Below, piece after piece: positions 44,908 to 54,235 of a DNA stretch of 64,000 nt. The notes below the pieces were generated by a model. It saw nothing but the letters and a program-made list of their open reading frames with translations, did no database searches and was not told the DNA's origin. Within the stretch, counting starts at the first letter, position 1; the number at the start of each line of letters is the position of its first letter. Source of the DNA: a bacterium (GTDB taxonomy: Bacteria; Bacteroidota; Ignavibacteria; Ignavibacteriales; Ignavibacteriaceae). The translations under genes and the position numbers were made by a program. The stretch lies in assembly GCA_016716565.1 (NCBI GenBank), contig JADJWC010000003.1:186001-250000 (forward strand). Reading direction: 5' to 3'.

Positions 44908-45693
44908 ATGCATTTGATCGAAAACGAAATACTCAGGGAAATAAAAAGCAGGCTGGAAAAAATCCAGTCTGAAAATGAAGTCAAAATTCTTTATGCCTGC
45001 GAATCGGGAAGCAGAGCGTGGGGTTTTCCTTCTAACGACAGTGATTATGATGTCCGTTTTATTTACATCAGGAAACCGGAGTTCTATCTTTCCATCGATG
45101 AAGGACGGGATGTAATCGAAAAACCAATTGTTGATGATATTGACTTAAGCGGCTGGGATTTGAAAAAAACGTTAAAGCTTTTCAGGAAATCAAATCCGCC
45201 TTTGCTTGAATGGTTTCAGTCACCAATCGTTTATATGAAGCAGTTCAGTATTTACGAAAAGATTAAATCACTTTTGCCGGTTTACTATTCACCGCTAGCC
45301 TGCATTCATCACTATACAAATATGGCAGAAGGAAATCTCCGCGATTATCTGAAACACGATAAAGTATGGCTGAAAAAATATTTTTATGTTCTGCGTCCTG
45401 TACTGGCTAGCATCTGGATTGAAAATAATCTCGGTCCTGTCCCGACGAAATTTGAAAAGCTGGCGGATGAAATTGTTAAAGAAGCGAAATTGAAAAAGGC
45501 AATTGATGAATTGATTGAGAAAAAAAGAAAAGGTGCGGAGTTGTCGTGGGGTGAAAGGATCCCGGAGATCAGTAATTTCATCGAGTATGAAGTTGAGAGA
45601 TTGAGCAAGAAAAAATTCGACTTCCCGAAAACTGAATATGACACGGAAAAATTAAACCTGCTGTTCCGTTCGGCACTTGAAGAAGTTTGGTAA
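44908..45693 (+). CDS. Nucleotidyltransferase of the YcgL/RlaP type
   Basis: 261 aa. The pol-beta-like core is ACESGSRAWGFPSNDSDYDV RFIYIR: GSRAxGxxxxxSDxD with the catalytic Asp pair, then VIEKPIVDDIDLSGWDLKKT LKLFRKSNPPLLEWFQSPIV Y, the signature of PF10127 (RNA-repair-pathway nucleotidyltransferase RlaP). In other bacteria this family sits beside an RNA ligase; none is visible here. The presumed reaction is nucleotide transfer to RNA or protein, unproven. Confidence 0.82.
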   Translation: MHLIENEILREIKSRLEKIQSENEVKILYACESGSRAWGFPSNDSDYDVRFIYIRKPEFYLSIDEGRDVIEKPIVDDIDLSGWDLKKTLKLFRKSNPPLLEWFQSPIVYMKQFSIYEKIKSLLPVYYSPLACIHHYTNMAEGNLRDYLKHDKVWLKKYFYVLRPVLASIWIENNLGPVPTKFEKLADEIVKEAKLKKAIDELIEKKRKGAELSWGERIPEISNFIEYEVERLSKKKFDFPKTEYDTEKLNLLFRSALEEVW

Positions 45694-45721
45694 TCACTAC
45701 AATTACTCATTGGGGGTACAA

Positions 45722-46060
45722 ATGGAAAAAAAATTTATTCTGCCAGCAGCAACATTTCTTGCCGGAGTAATCATCTGGTTGTATTTTTTCTTTTTCGGCG
45801 GAACAGATCAGCAAGTTGTATGGGTTGATTTGACATTTGGTATTGTTATCGGTGGGCTTATTGTAATCTCAGCTTTTGCATGCAGACGGGCAGAAGGACC
45901 GAAATCAGGTAGCATCTTTCGCAGCGGCATTCTTCTGATTATGGCATTGTTAACTTTTTGGAAGATCGGGATTTCGGCTGCCATTATTTTGCTTTCTGCT
46001 TTTGTAATTACTCTTTTGATAGCATTAAATACAAAACAAATAAAACCTTCCGCCAGTTAA
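45722..46060 (+). CDS. Small four-helix membrane protein
   Basis: 112 aa from the ATG at 45722 with GGGGGTA just before it (an in-frame upstream extension has no ribosome-binding site). Four hydrophobic helices: ILPAATFLAGVIIWLYFFFF, VDLTFGIVIGGLIVISAFAC, SGILLIMALLTFWKIG and ISAAIILLSAFVITLLIAL. No family recognised. Confidence 0.65.
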   Translation: MEKKFILPAATFLAGVIIWLYFFFFGGTDQQVVWVDLTFGIVIGGLIVISAFACRRAEGPKSGSIFRSGILLIMALLTFWKIGISAAIILLSAFVITLLIALNTKQIKPSAS

Positions 46061-46263
46061 TATTGTTTGTAAAGGAAATAGTTAATTATTATTTCCTTCA
46101 TATTGATAATTCCGGTATCTTCTTACTGTATGTTTAAAAACTTACAGGAAGATTTAGAAACAAATTAACAATGCTTCAACCTGCCAGCTAATTCTAATAA
46201 GCAGTTTTTAACTAAGCTAAGGTTAGATGCAAATTATTTATGTTAACAAAAGGAGGAGACTAA

Positions 46264-46677
46264 TTGACTGCTTTCATTATAGGTGCAGCTTTGGCGGTCG
46301 TGTTAATTATATTTGGAAAACTTACGGGCTACGAAAAAGACAGAAGTTTCTTTCCTACGTTATTAATAATAATTGCATCCTACTATTTACTTTTTGCAAC
46401 TTTAACTGATTCCATTCCAACTTTACTAATTGAAATTGCTGTAACTTTATTTTTTTCAGTATTAGCGGTATGGGGGAGCTTTCGGTTTCCAATATTAGTT
46501 GGTGCAGGTATAACTCTGCATGGATTATTTGATTTTACTTATGGTCATTTTTATATCAATACTGGTGTTCCCGTTTGGTGGCCCGCATTCTGTGCGGGAA
46601 TAGATATACCTTTTGGTTTGTGGGTTATGTATTTCAGCTATAAAACTTTAAAGCAAGAAGTACCGTATGTCAGATAA
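46264..46677 (+). CDS. Membrane protein of unknown function
   Basis: 137 aa. The start is TTG, supported by a strong AGGAGG at 46252-46257 and by the lack of an alternative. At least four helices (FIIGAALAVVLIIFGKL, FFPTLLIIIASYYLLFATLT, LLIEIAVTLFFSVLAVWGSF, WPAFCAGIDIPFGLWVMYFS). GITLHGLFDFTYGHFY is a polar-rich segment between helices. Overlaps the next gene by 11 nt, so the two are co-translated. Confidence 0.7.
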   Translation: MTAFIIGAALAVVLIIFGKLTGYEKDRSFFPTLLIIIASYYLLFATLTDSIPTLLIEIAVTLFFSVLAVWGSFRFPILVGAGITLHGLFDFTYGHFYINTGVPVWWPAFCAGIDIPFGLWVMYFSYKTLKQEVPYVR

Positions 46678-47254
46678 CATTATAGCAATAATTGTAATCT
46701 CACATTTGTTTCTTTTTGAGTCGATGTTTTTTGTTAAGAACGTAATGTTATCAAAAAAACTTAAAGCTACGGTCAGGGGCAAAAATAAAGAAGCAAGCAT
46801 TTCAATAATATTATTTACCGTGACAATTGTAATTGCAATTACTTCTGTGCTTTCAGAATATCTAAATGAATTATTTATTCCGATTCCTTTCCTTGAAAAT
46901 GATTATATAATATTTATCGGAATGTTTTTATTATCTCTTAATCTTGTAATCTCATTTCTTGCTTTAGTACAGATGCGTGATTCATGGCGTGTCGGTATTA
47001 AAGAAGATGATAAAACAGATTTAATAAACAGCGGAATATTTAAAGTAACGAGAAACCCATATTTTCTTTCATACATTATTTTGTTTCTTGCTTACATATT
47101 GTCAGTTGCAAATGTTCTGATAATAATCTCCTCCGTACTTTCATTTATCTCAATACATAAAATGATATTGAAAGAAGAGAAATATCTGGAAGCTTTACAC
47201 GGTGTCAAGTATCTGGATTATAAAAATAATGTCCCACGATATTTATTAATCTAA
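46667..47254 (+). CDS. Isoprenylcysteine carboxyl methyltransferase (ICMT/PEMT-like) family protein
   Basis: 195 aa integral membrane protein. The C-terminal half carries the family motif: INSGIFKVTRNPYFLSYIIL (R-NPxY-like), two helices, then KMILKEEKYLEALHGVKYLD YKNNVPRYL (E-E-x-L and Y-V-PR). These bind SAM and a membrane substrate. Four to five helices in total. Bacterial members methylate lipids or unknown substrates. Overlaps the upstream membrane protein. Confidence 0.8.
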   Translation: MSDNIIAIIVISHLFLFESMFFVKNVMLSKKLKATVRGKNKEASISIILFTVTIVIAITSVLSEYLNELFIPIPFLENDYIIFIGMFLLSLNLVISFLALVQMRDSWRVGIKEDDKTDLINSGIFKVTRNPYFLSYIILFLAYILSVANVLIIISSVLSFISIHKMILKEEKYLEALHGVKYLDYKNNVPRYLLI

Positions 47255-47270
47255 ATTCAATAGATGATCA

Positions 47271-48176
47271 ATGAAAAAAATATTACTATTGTTTCTGTTT
47301 GCTATTAATTTATTCCCGCAGGAAAAACCATCCGTCTGCTTCACATTCGATGATGGAAACCCAAAAGATATCCTGCAGTATGATAACGACGTCTGGAATC
47401 AGGTGATTTTAGATCAATTAGAAAAAAGAGATTTACAGGCAGTGTTGTTTGTCTGCGGAAGAAATCTTGATAATGAACAAGGTGAAAAAATTATGCAAAG
47501 CTGGAACGATGCTGGACACATAATCGCTAACCACACTTACAGTCATCTCAACTATAATAATCCGAATAATGATTTTGAAAAATTCAGGGATGATATTCTC
47601 AGATGCGATTCGTTAATTAATGACTACAGTAACTTTCAGAAATATTTCAGATTCCCGATGCTCAAAGCTGGTGAAACAAGAGAAAAGAGAGATTCGATAA
47701 ATATATTCCTTCAACAAGCAGGTTACAAAAACGGTTATGTTACAATTGATAACTCAGATTGGTTCATCAATTCACGGATGATAAAATTTATGGAGGAAAA
47801 CCCTGATTCAAGTATTGAGAAATATAAAAAGTATTACATCGAGCATCTGATTGACAGAGCCAAATACTACGACGATATAGCTTTTAAATTACTTGGAAGA
47901 AGAGTCAAACACACTCTGCTTCTTCATCACAATTTGACATCAGCATTGTTTCTAAATGACTTGATGGATGCGTTTGAAAAGGAAGGATGGGAATTAATTG
48001 ATGCTGATGATGCACTGACAGATCCGGTATTTGAGATGATTCCTGATATAGTCCCTGCGGGTGAAAGTATTATCTGGGGACTTGCGAGAGAATCAGGCAA
48101 GTTTGATGATGTGATAAGATATCCTGCAGAGGATAGTCCGTACGAAGAGGAAAGAATGAATAAATTAGGATTGTAA
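47271..48176 (+). CDS. Exported polysaccharide deacetylase
   Basis: 301 aa with a signal peptide (ILLLFLFAINLFPQ). NodB-homology motifs are visible: VCFTFDDGNPKD (motif 1, Asp pair), IIANHTYSHLNYN (motif 2, HxxxH), KYFRFPMLKAGE (motif 3) and HTLLLHHNL near the end (His). It probably N- or O-deacetylates a cell-wall or capsular glycan in the periplasm. It follows the ICMT-like gene by 16 nt. Confidence 0.88.
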   Translation: MKKILLLFLFAINLFPQEKPSVCFTFDDGNPKDILQYDNDVWNQVILDQLEKRDLQAVLFVCGRNLDNEQGEKIMQSWNDAGHIIANHTYSHLNYNNPNNDFEKFRDDILRCDSLINDYSNFQKYFRFPMLKAGETREKRDSINIFLQQAGYKNGYVTIDNSDWFINSRMIKFMEENPDSSIEKYKKYYIEHLIDRAKYYDDIAFKLLGRRVKHTLLLHHNLTSALFLNDLMDAFEKEGWELIDADDALTDPVFEMIPDIVPAGESIIWGLARESGKFDDVIRYPAEDSPYEEERMNKLGL

Positions 48177-48193
48177 AGGATCTGAATACAGCA

Positions 48194-49115
48194 ATGAATA
48201 TTCTTAATGCGATTGGTAACACTTCATTAGTTCAGCTTCAAAAGGTAGTTCCATCGAATGGTGGAAAAATTTTTGCAAAGCTTGAATGGGAAAATCCAAC
48301 AGGAAGTATGAAAGACCGCGCTGCACTGGCAATGATATCGCGTGCGGAGAAAAATGGAAGATTGAAACCCGGTTATACTGTTGTTGAGTATACAGGAGGA
48401 AGCACTGGAATTTCACTGGCATTGATTTGCACAGCTAAAGGATACAAGCTTCGAATTGTAACTTCTGATGCATTCAGCAATGACAAACTATTACAGATGA
48501 AAGCGTTTGGTGCAGAACTTACTATGATTCCGAGTGAGGGAGGACTGACAACAAAGAAATTAATTCTCGATATGATCGAAGCAGCTAAAGAAATCAGCAA
48601 AAATCCAAACACATATTGGACAAACCAGCTTTTTAACGAAGATTCAATCACGGGATATTATTCACTTGGTGAGGAAATCTGGAATCAGACAAACGGTAAA
48701 ATTGATGCGTTTGTTCACTCTGTCGGAACAGCAGCATCATTGCGGGGTGTCGCAACTATTCTGAAAAGTAAAAAATCCTAAAATTAAAATTGTAGCGGTT
48801 GAGCCTGCAGAATCGCCTGTACTTTCGGGTGGTCAGCCCGGTCCGCATAAAATTGAAGGTGTCGGTATCGGTTACACACCTCCGCTTTGGGAACCAGATC
48901 TTGTCGATGAAATAATCTCAGTCAAAACTGAAGATGCGAAAGCAATGGCAAGGCGATTAGCAAGTGAAGAAGGATTTTTTGCAGGAACATCATCAGGTGC
49001 GAATGTTACTGCTTCAATTCAATTTGCAGAACGAACAGGTGCTGAAGTCAACATTGTAACACTGATGTGTGATTCCGGTTTGAAATATCTGAGCACGGAC
49101 ATTTATAGGAGTTAA
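48194..49115 (+). CDS. Cysteine synthase-like PLP enzyme, one frameshift as read
   Basis: Fold-type II PLP enzyme of the cysteine synthase / cystathionine beta-synthase group. The PLP-Lys is in ENPTGSMKDRAALAMI; VEYTGGSTGISLALICTAKG YKL supplies the substrate loop, and the second frame has PAESPVLSGGQPGPHKIEGV GIGYTPP and GTSSGANVTASIQ. The frame breaks in the A-run at 48770-48775 (one A too many); removing it gives KSKNPKIKIVAVEPAESP and about 307 aa. Read literally it stops at 48781. A true cysteine synthase has a similar motif set, so CysK/CysM or a close relative. Confidence 0.83.
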
Positions 49116-49120
49116 TAATT

Positions 49121-49663
49121 ATGATCACACCAAAATCAATCCAGACAAAACGCCTGATATTAAGATGCTGGGAGAGTGATGACGCAGAAATTCTTTCACC
49201 CGTCCTGCAATCAAACTTTGAACATCTTAAAGAATGGATACCCGAAAGGATATCAAAACCTGCTTCACTTGCTAAATTAGAGTTACGACTATCAGGTTTT
49301 AAATCCGATTTTAATGCGGGTAAAGAATGGCGGTTTGCAATATTCACTTCAGATGAAATGACTTTGCTCGGTGAAGTCAGCTTGTTTCCAAGGAATAAGG
49401 ATGGTCGTGTGAATTTTGAATCCGCAGACCGTGTCGAGATTGGTTATTGGCTTAGATCAGATGTAACCGGAAAAGGCTATGCAACTGAGGCTGCAGAAGC
49501 TATGTTTAATTTATCAAAATCTCTTAAAGGTATTAAACTTGTTGAAATCCGATGTGACGCTGAAAATGTTCCAAGCGCGGCAGTACCAAAGAGGCTGGGA
49601 TTCCATCTTGGCCAACCGGATGAGTTAAAACCGGGGAAAATGGTTTGGTACTACGATTTTTAA
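49121..49663 (+). CDS. GNAT acetyltransferase (RimJ/RimL type)
   Basis: 180 aa. The start IQTKRLILRCWESDDAEILS and the C-terminal IGYWLRSDVTGKGYATEAAE AMFN (acetyl-CoA motif A, R/Q-x-x-G-x-A) then VEIRCDAENVPSAAVPKRLG F are typical of RimJ/RimL-type N-acetyltransferases acting on ribosomal proteins or small amines. It lies 5 nt after the cysteine-synthase-like gene. Substrate unknown. Confidence 0.85.
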   Translation: MITPKSIQTKRLILRCWESDDAEILSPVLQSNFEHLKEWIPERISKPASLAKLELRLSGFKSDFNAGKEWRFAIFTSDEMTLLGEVSLFPRNKDGRVNFESADRVEIGYWLRSDVTGKGYATEAAEAMFNLSKSLKGIKLVEIRCDAENVPSAAVPKRLGFHLGQPDELKPGKMVWYYDF

Positions 49664-49806
49664 ATAATTTTTTAAGCGGGTGAAAAAGCAAATAAGAAGT
49701 AGTAAGTGATGACGGGATATTTGTTTAAATAACTAATAATATTGAATTTATCTGAACAGCATTATAGTTTTCACCTAAATAGTTCATTTATTTAACGCAT
49801 ATCTAA

Positions 49807-50679
49807 ATGATTAATCTTTACGAAGACATAAAGTCAAAAGATCATTATAACAAATTTGAAATCGGCGGGCTTCTTTTTGCAGAATACAAATGTCCGCTCG
49901 AAGAAAAGTTTGTCGGTATCTGGACTCATACAGATTATCTCGTTCACGTTGTTTCAGGAAAAAAGACCTGGCACACAACCGAGGGAAGTTTTACTGCGGA
50001 AGCAGGACAGTCATTATACTTCAAAAAAGGTGCAGCAATAGTAGAACAATTTTTTAATGAAGAATTTTGCCTGCTTTTGTTCTTTGTACCGGATGATTTT
50101 ATCAGAAGTGTTGTTAAAGAATATGCTGCTGAGATGAAAGATCAATTTGATAAATCTGTGCCAAGCCAATCAACAGTTCGTGTAAATAATGATGCTGCGC
50201 TGAATGTCTTTTTCCAATCGATGATGACTTATTTTTCAGGGGTTGACCAGCCGTCTGAAGCTTTGTTAAAATTAAAACTGAAAGAACTAATTCTGAGCAT
50301 ACTTGTTAGCCGAAGTAATCCCGAATTATCAAATTACTTTCGAAAAGTAGCAGCGCAGGATTCACCAATGGTAAGCGAAATAATGGAATCAAACTTTCGT
50401 TATAATTTGTCACTAGAAAATTTTGCTGAGCTATGTCATAAAAGTCTGTCATCCTTCAAAAGGGAATTCCAGAAACAGTATAATGAAACACCTGGCAGGT
50501 GGCTTTTGAACAAAAGGCTTGAATACTCAGCAGTATTGTTGAGAAATAACCATATGAATATCTCTCAAATAGTATTTGAGAGTGGTTTTGAAGATCTCTC
50601 GCATTTCAGCAGAGCATTCAAGAGCAGGTTTGGATTGTCACCGACTCAATTCAGAAATCAACCAATTTCTCAACACTGA
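49807..50679 (+). CDS. AraC-family transcriptional regulator
   Basis: 290 aa. N-terminal cupin-like sensor (about 1-140: DYLVHVVSGKKTWHTTEGSF TAEAGQSLYFKKG). The C-terminal double helix-turn-helix (about 190-285) has NLSLENFAELCHKSLSSFKR EFQKQYNETPGRWLLNKRL, NISQIVFESGFEDLSHFSRA FKSRFGLSPTQFR, the AraC signature. Targets are unknown; it precedes the acyl-CoA dehydrogenase gene by 98 nt and might regulate it. Confidence 0.9.
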   Translation: MINLYEDIKSKDHYNKFEIGGLLFAEYKCPLEEKFVGIWTHTDYLVHVVSGKKTWHTTEGSFTAEAGQSLYFKKGAAIVEQFFNEEFCLLLFFVPDDFIRSVVKEYAAEMKDQFDKSVPSQSTVRVNNDAALNVFFQSMMTYFSGVDQPSEALLKLKLKELILSILVSRSNPELSNYFRKVAAQDSPMVSEIMESNFRYNLSLENFAELCHKSLSSFKREFQKQYNETPGRWLLNKRLEYSAVLLRNNHMNISQIVFESGFEDLSHFSRAFKSRFGLSPTQFRNQPISQH

Positions 50680-50777
50680 ACCATAAAAACAAATTTTTGG
50701 ACTTCTCAGCAAAGTAACCTTCTTTCATATCATTTAAATTTTCAGCGTCAATTTGAAAAATAATAAGGAGGTTATTT

Positions 50778-51929
50778 ATGTCAGTTCAATCGAATAGTAG
50801 TTGGATTGAGCTTATTCATAAGCTTGGAAAGGATTTTGAATCAAGAGCAGAACTATCGGATACTAATGATTCGTTCGTTGCGGAAAATTACGCTGCGTTA
50901 AAAGAACACGGATTCTTTAAAGCAATAATTCCTGAAGAACTCGGAGGCATTGGTGTTACTCATTCGGAAATGTGTGATATACTTCGGGTTTTAGCTCAGT
51001 ACTGCGGATCAACAGCATTAGCTCTTTCAATGCATCAGCATCTTCTTTCTGCAAATGTCTGGAAATACAGGCAAGGACAGGGAATGGAAGAAATGTTGAA
51101 AAAAGTTGCAGCTAATCAGCCGGTTCTTATAAGCACCGGAGCAAATGACTGGCTTGAATCAAGCGGTGAAATGGAAAAAACAAAAGATGGATTTCTCGTA
51201 ACAGCAATAAAACATTTTGCGAGTCAATCAGCCGGAGGCGATATCTTAGTAACAAGTGCTGCATATGAAGATCCCGAACAAGGCTGGCAGGTCTTACATT
51301 TTTCAATTCCGATCAAATCACAAGGAATAACTGTTATGAATAACTGGCAGGCGATGGGAATGAGAGGAACAGGTTCACACAGCGTAAAGCTGGATAAAGT
51401 TTTCATTCCTGAGACAGCAATCTCTCTACGCAGACCACGAGGAGAATTTCATCCTGTATGGAATGTGATACTTACAGTTGCAATGCCGTTGATTATGTCT
51501 GTTTATCTTGGAATCGCTCAAAAGGCTGAACAGATCGCCATCAAGCAAGCGGCAAATCAAAAGAAAATCAGACCATATCTTCCTGATCTTATTGGTGAAA
51601 TGCACAATGCACTTACAACTGCTGAGTTGAATGTGAAAGATATGATAAGGATCGCGAATGATTTTGACTTCAAACCAATTGATCAGAACGGTCAGAATAT
51701 ATTATCAAGAAAAACTAATGCAGCAAATGCCTCGATTAAAGTTGTCGAAAAAGCTATGGAGATTGTCGGTGGACAAGGATTTTATCGCAGCTTTGGACTT
51801 GAAAGACTTTTCAGAGATGTTCAGGCAGCAAAGTATCATCCGCTTCAGGAAAAGGACCAGCTTCGTTTTTCGGGTGAATATATTTTGAAAAATGCTTCTC
51901 AAAAATCACCTGTAATATTAGCTGCATAA
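50778..51929 (+). CDS. Acyl-CoA dehydrogenase-family flavoprotein
   Basis: 383 aa, FAD-dependent. It has PEELGGIGVTHSEMCDILRV L (N-terminal helical domain), the beta-domain (LISTGANDWLESSGEMEKTK, ASQSAGGDILVTSAAYED), MGMRGTGSHSVKLDKVFIPE, and a C-terminal helical domain with EIVGGQGFYRSFGLERLFRD VQAAKYHPL. The usual catalytic-Glu position of acyl-CoA dehydrogenases is not obvious, so it may act on a non-CoA substrate (flavin monooxygenase-like members of the fold exist). AAGGAGGT precedes the ATG. A hairpin follows the stop. Confidence 0.82.
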   Translation: MSVQSNSSWIELIHKLGKDFESRAELSDTNDSFVAENYAALKEHGFFKAIIPEELGGIGVTHSEMCDILRVLAQYCGSTALALSMHQHLLSANVWKYRQGQGMEEMLKKVAANQPVLISTGANDWLESSGEMEKTKDGFLVTAIKHFASQSAGGDILVTSAAYEDPEQGWQVLHFSIPIKSQGITVMNNWQAMGMRGTGSHSVKLDKVFIPETAISLRRPRGEFHPVWNVILTVAMPLIMSVYLGIAQKAEQIAIKQAANQKKIRPYLPDLIGEMHNALTTAELNVKDMIRIANDFDFKPIDQNGQNILSRKTNAANASIKVVEKAMEIVGGQGFYRSFGLERLFRDVQAAKYHPLQEKDQLRFSGEYILKNASQKSPVILAA

Positions 51930-51960
51930 AAACTTAATGTTCTCGCATATGTGAAAGCAA

Positions 51961-51984
51961 AGGGACACAGCGCGCAGTGTCCCT
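51961..51984 (+). terminator. Terminator-like hairpin after the acyl-CoA dehydrogenase gene
   Basis: AGGGACAC / GTGTCCCT (8 bp, perfect) with an 8-nt loop, 31 nt after the stop. The T-tract is weak (GTTAATTATT). Confidence 0.6.
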
Positions 51985-52230
51985 GTTAATTATTATTAAC
52001 TTAATATTTATATCCAGCCTTCCGACTAAATGACAAAACTCTATTATGTTTTCGGCATTTATTACTTACTTTCAGTTAAGCATTGATATTGACTCGGTTT
52101 AATAGGGCAAATTTTAACGTTTGAATTAATTAACTCCAATTGTAATTTTCCCGTAAGCAGTTTTGTATTCAAATGAAATTGTTAATAGATCATTAAACTT
52201 TGTATAAAGCAATAGGAGTTAGTCATAATT

Positions 52231-52665
52231 ATGAAGCTAATAATTTCGAACTTTCTCTGGCTTATGATTCTCGTTACAAGCTGTAATGTAACCGACAGTG
52301 GCGATAGCGATATAGCATTAAATCTTAAGATCTATCAACAAAATTTTTCAGTAGCCGATACACTTCTGGGAACTTTCAATGTAACAAATTACTCAATTCG
52401 AACTGTAAACTTCCGATTTTCATCAAGTTGCCAGTATGGTTTAATAATAAAAAGTGGAAACACTGTTTATCGTCAACTGCCTGAAGTATGTGCGGCTGTA
52501 CTATCATCTTTAACTCTAAAAAGTGGAGAGTCAAAGCAATTTGAAATCAGACTACCATTAGTTGATCAGTATTACAAATATCTTCCACAGGGCAGTTATG
52601 AGATAGAAGCATTTTTACTTAATAATAATTCGTCATCTGTCAGAAAAAATTTTAGAATAAATTAA
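52231..52665 (+). CDS. Lipoprotein with BsuPI-like domain
   Basis: 144 aa. Lipoprotein signal (FLWLMILVTSCNV, lipobox VTS-C) and one Ig-like domain resembling the intracellular proteinase inhibitor BsuPI: FSVADTLLGTFNVTNYSIRT VNFRFSSSCQYGLIIKSGNT V, LKSGESKQFEIRLPL and YLPQGSYEIEAFLLN. It may form a pair with the lipoprotein 22 nt downstream. Function unknown; membrane-anchored extracytoplasmic. Confidence 0.7.
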   Translation: MKLIISNFLWLMILVTSCNVTDSGDSDIALNLKIYQQNFSVADTLLGTFNVTNYSIRTVNFRFSSSCQYGLIIKSGNTVYRQLPEVCAAVLSSLTLKSGESKQFEIRLPLVDQYYKYLPQGSYEIEAFLLNNNSSSVRKNFRIN

Positions 52666-52686
52666 TAATAAAAATTGAGGTGAATA

Positions 52687-53088
52687 ATGAAATATATTTG
52701 GCTTCTATTTCTACCTATTGCCATGTTAATTCTTTCTGCCTGCTCCACAGAACCCGAATACAATTATATCGAATATAAAATTAAAGTGGATAGTTTAGTA
52801 CATCCGAATTCTATTTTATTAGGCGATACATTACTAATTAAATTCTATGGCTTTGTTGGTCCGGATGGTTGTCACACAATTTCACGATTTGAAGAAATTA
52901 AAAAACCCGAAGAAGTCGAAATACAAGTTTGGGGTAAAAAGCCTGATTTTCCAACAGTATGTTCAGCAGTAATTGTTGAAATGAGAGGTACAATTCGTAA
53001 AGTTGTCCCCGAGCAACAAGGTTTGTTTTTGGTTAAGGTAAAACAACCCGATAATTCATATCTAATTGATTCAGTTTTTGTGCAATAA
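52687..53088 (+). CDS. Hypothetical lipoprotein
   Basis: 133 aa. Signal with lipobox (IWLLFLPIAMLILSACS). The mature part (LVHPNSILLGDTLLIKFYGF VGPDGCHTISRFEEIKK, VVPEQQGLFLVKVKQPDNSY LIDSVFV) is a short beta-rich domain with two Cys that may form a disulfide. Not recognised. Probably co-transcribed with the preceding lipoprotein. Confidence 0.7.
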   Translation: MKYIWLLFLPIAMLILSACSTEPEYNYIEYKIKVDSLVHPNSILLGDTLLIKFYGFVGPDGCHTISRFEEIKKPEEVEIQVWGKKPDFPTVCSAVIVEMRGTIRKVVPEQQGLFLVKVKQPDNSYLIDSVFVQ

Positions 53089-53194
53089 GTATATTGAACA
53101 CATTTCTTATTTTGGATTGAATGCAAAGTTTTTTGGTCAATTATTTCTTTTTTAATCTTGTTTTCATTTTTCTTATCACATTACATTTTATAAT

Positions 53195-53641
53195 ATGAAA
53201 ACATTAATTCTTTTGTTTTTGTTTTTCTCAAACATCCTGGCGCAGGATGACTCCATTACTAAGCTATTCCCCGGCAAATGGAAAATGATTTCTGATAACA
53301 TAGAGTATTTTGAAGAATGGGAATTGCTAAATGAAAAAGAACTTGCTGGTGCTGGTTTTAGCACTGCAGAAGGAGACACAATATTAAGTGAAAGACTTTT
53401 TCTGAAAAAGTTTGATGATACCTGGACTTACGTAGCAATGCCTTCAAATCAAAACATTACTCTTTTTGCTCTAACTGATTTTTCAGTTAGAAAATTTATA
53501 TTCCAAAATGATGAGCACGACTTCCCACAAAAAATTATCTATGAGTTTCTTGAGGACGGAAAGCTGACAGCGGCAATTGAGGGAATAGTTAGTGGTGAAG
53601 TTAAGCGGAGAGAATTTAATTATATGATTGTTGAGGATTGA
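53195..53641 (+). CDS. Exported DUF6265-like protein
   Basis: 148 aa with a signal peptide (LILLFLFFSNILAQ). The mature part is lipocalin-like: ITKLFPGKWKMISDNIEYFE EWELLNEKELAGAGFSTAEG DTI (W-K and E-E-W), YVAMPSNQNITLFALTD and FQNDEHDFPQKIIYEF, features of the small beta-barrel family DUF6265. Ligand unknown. Confidence 0.7.
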   Translation: MKTLILLFLFFSNILAQDDSITKLFPGKWKMISDNIEYFEEWELLNEKELAGAGFSTAEGDTILSERLFLKKFDDTWTYVAMPSNQNITLFALTDFSVRKFIFQNDEHDFPQKIIYEFLEDGKLTAAIEGIVSGEVKRREFNYMIVED

Positions 53642-53647
53642 ATTAGA

Positions 53648-54235
53648 ATGATAAAATATTTCAAAACTCAAAACGATTTCGGAAAATGGCTGGAGAAAAA
53701 TCATAATAAATCTAACGAGATTTATGTTGGATTCTTCAAGGTTCACACTAAAAACAAAAGCGTTACATATTCTCAGGCTCTCGATGAGGCTTTATGCTTT
53801 GGCTGGATTGACGGCATCAGAAAAAGTATTGATGAAGAGCGATATCATATTCGTTTTACTCCGAGAAGAAAGGAAAGTAAGTGGAGCAATGTGAATATTA
53901 AGAGAGCTAAAGAATTAATAAAAGCGGGAAAGATGAAGCCTGCCGGATTGAAGGAATTTGAAAACCGGAAAAACTATAAAAGTGTGAAATATTCCTATGA
54001 AGAAAAGATTGAAAAACTTTCAACTGAATACGGGAAGAAATTTAAAGAGAATAAAGATGCCTTTGAATTTTTTCAAATCCAGGCGCCATACTATAAAAGA
54101 ATAGTGAGTTTCTGGATTATGAGTGCAAAGAAAGAAGAGACACGTCAGCGAAGGCTTAATGTTTTAATTAATGACTGCGAAAAGAAACGAAGGATCGATT
54201 TGCTAAATCCTAAAGTGAAATCAAAATCCAGATGA
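53648..54235 (+). CDS. YdeI/OmpD-associated family protein
   Basis: 195 aa. N-terminal YdeI signature: WLEKNHNKSNEIYVGFFKVH TKNKSVTYSQALDEALCFGW IDGIRKSIDEERYHIRFTPR R, then a Lys-rich helical end. Family members are linked to bacteriocin or peptide resistance but their biochemistry is unknown. It overlaps the following acetyltransferase by 4 nt (ATGA). Confidence 0.82.
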   Translation: MIKYFKTQNDFGKWLEKNHNKSNEIYVGFFKVHTKNKSVTYSQALDEALCFGWIDGIRKSIDEERYHIRFTPRRKESKWSNVNIKRAKELIKAGKMKPAGLKEFENRKNYKSVKYSYEEKIEKLSTEYGKKFKENKDAFEFFQIQAPYYKRIVSFWIMSAKKEETRQRRLNVLINDCEKKRRIDLLNPKVKSKSR

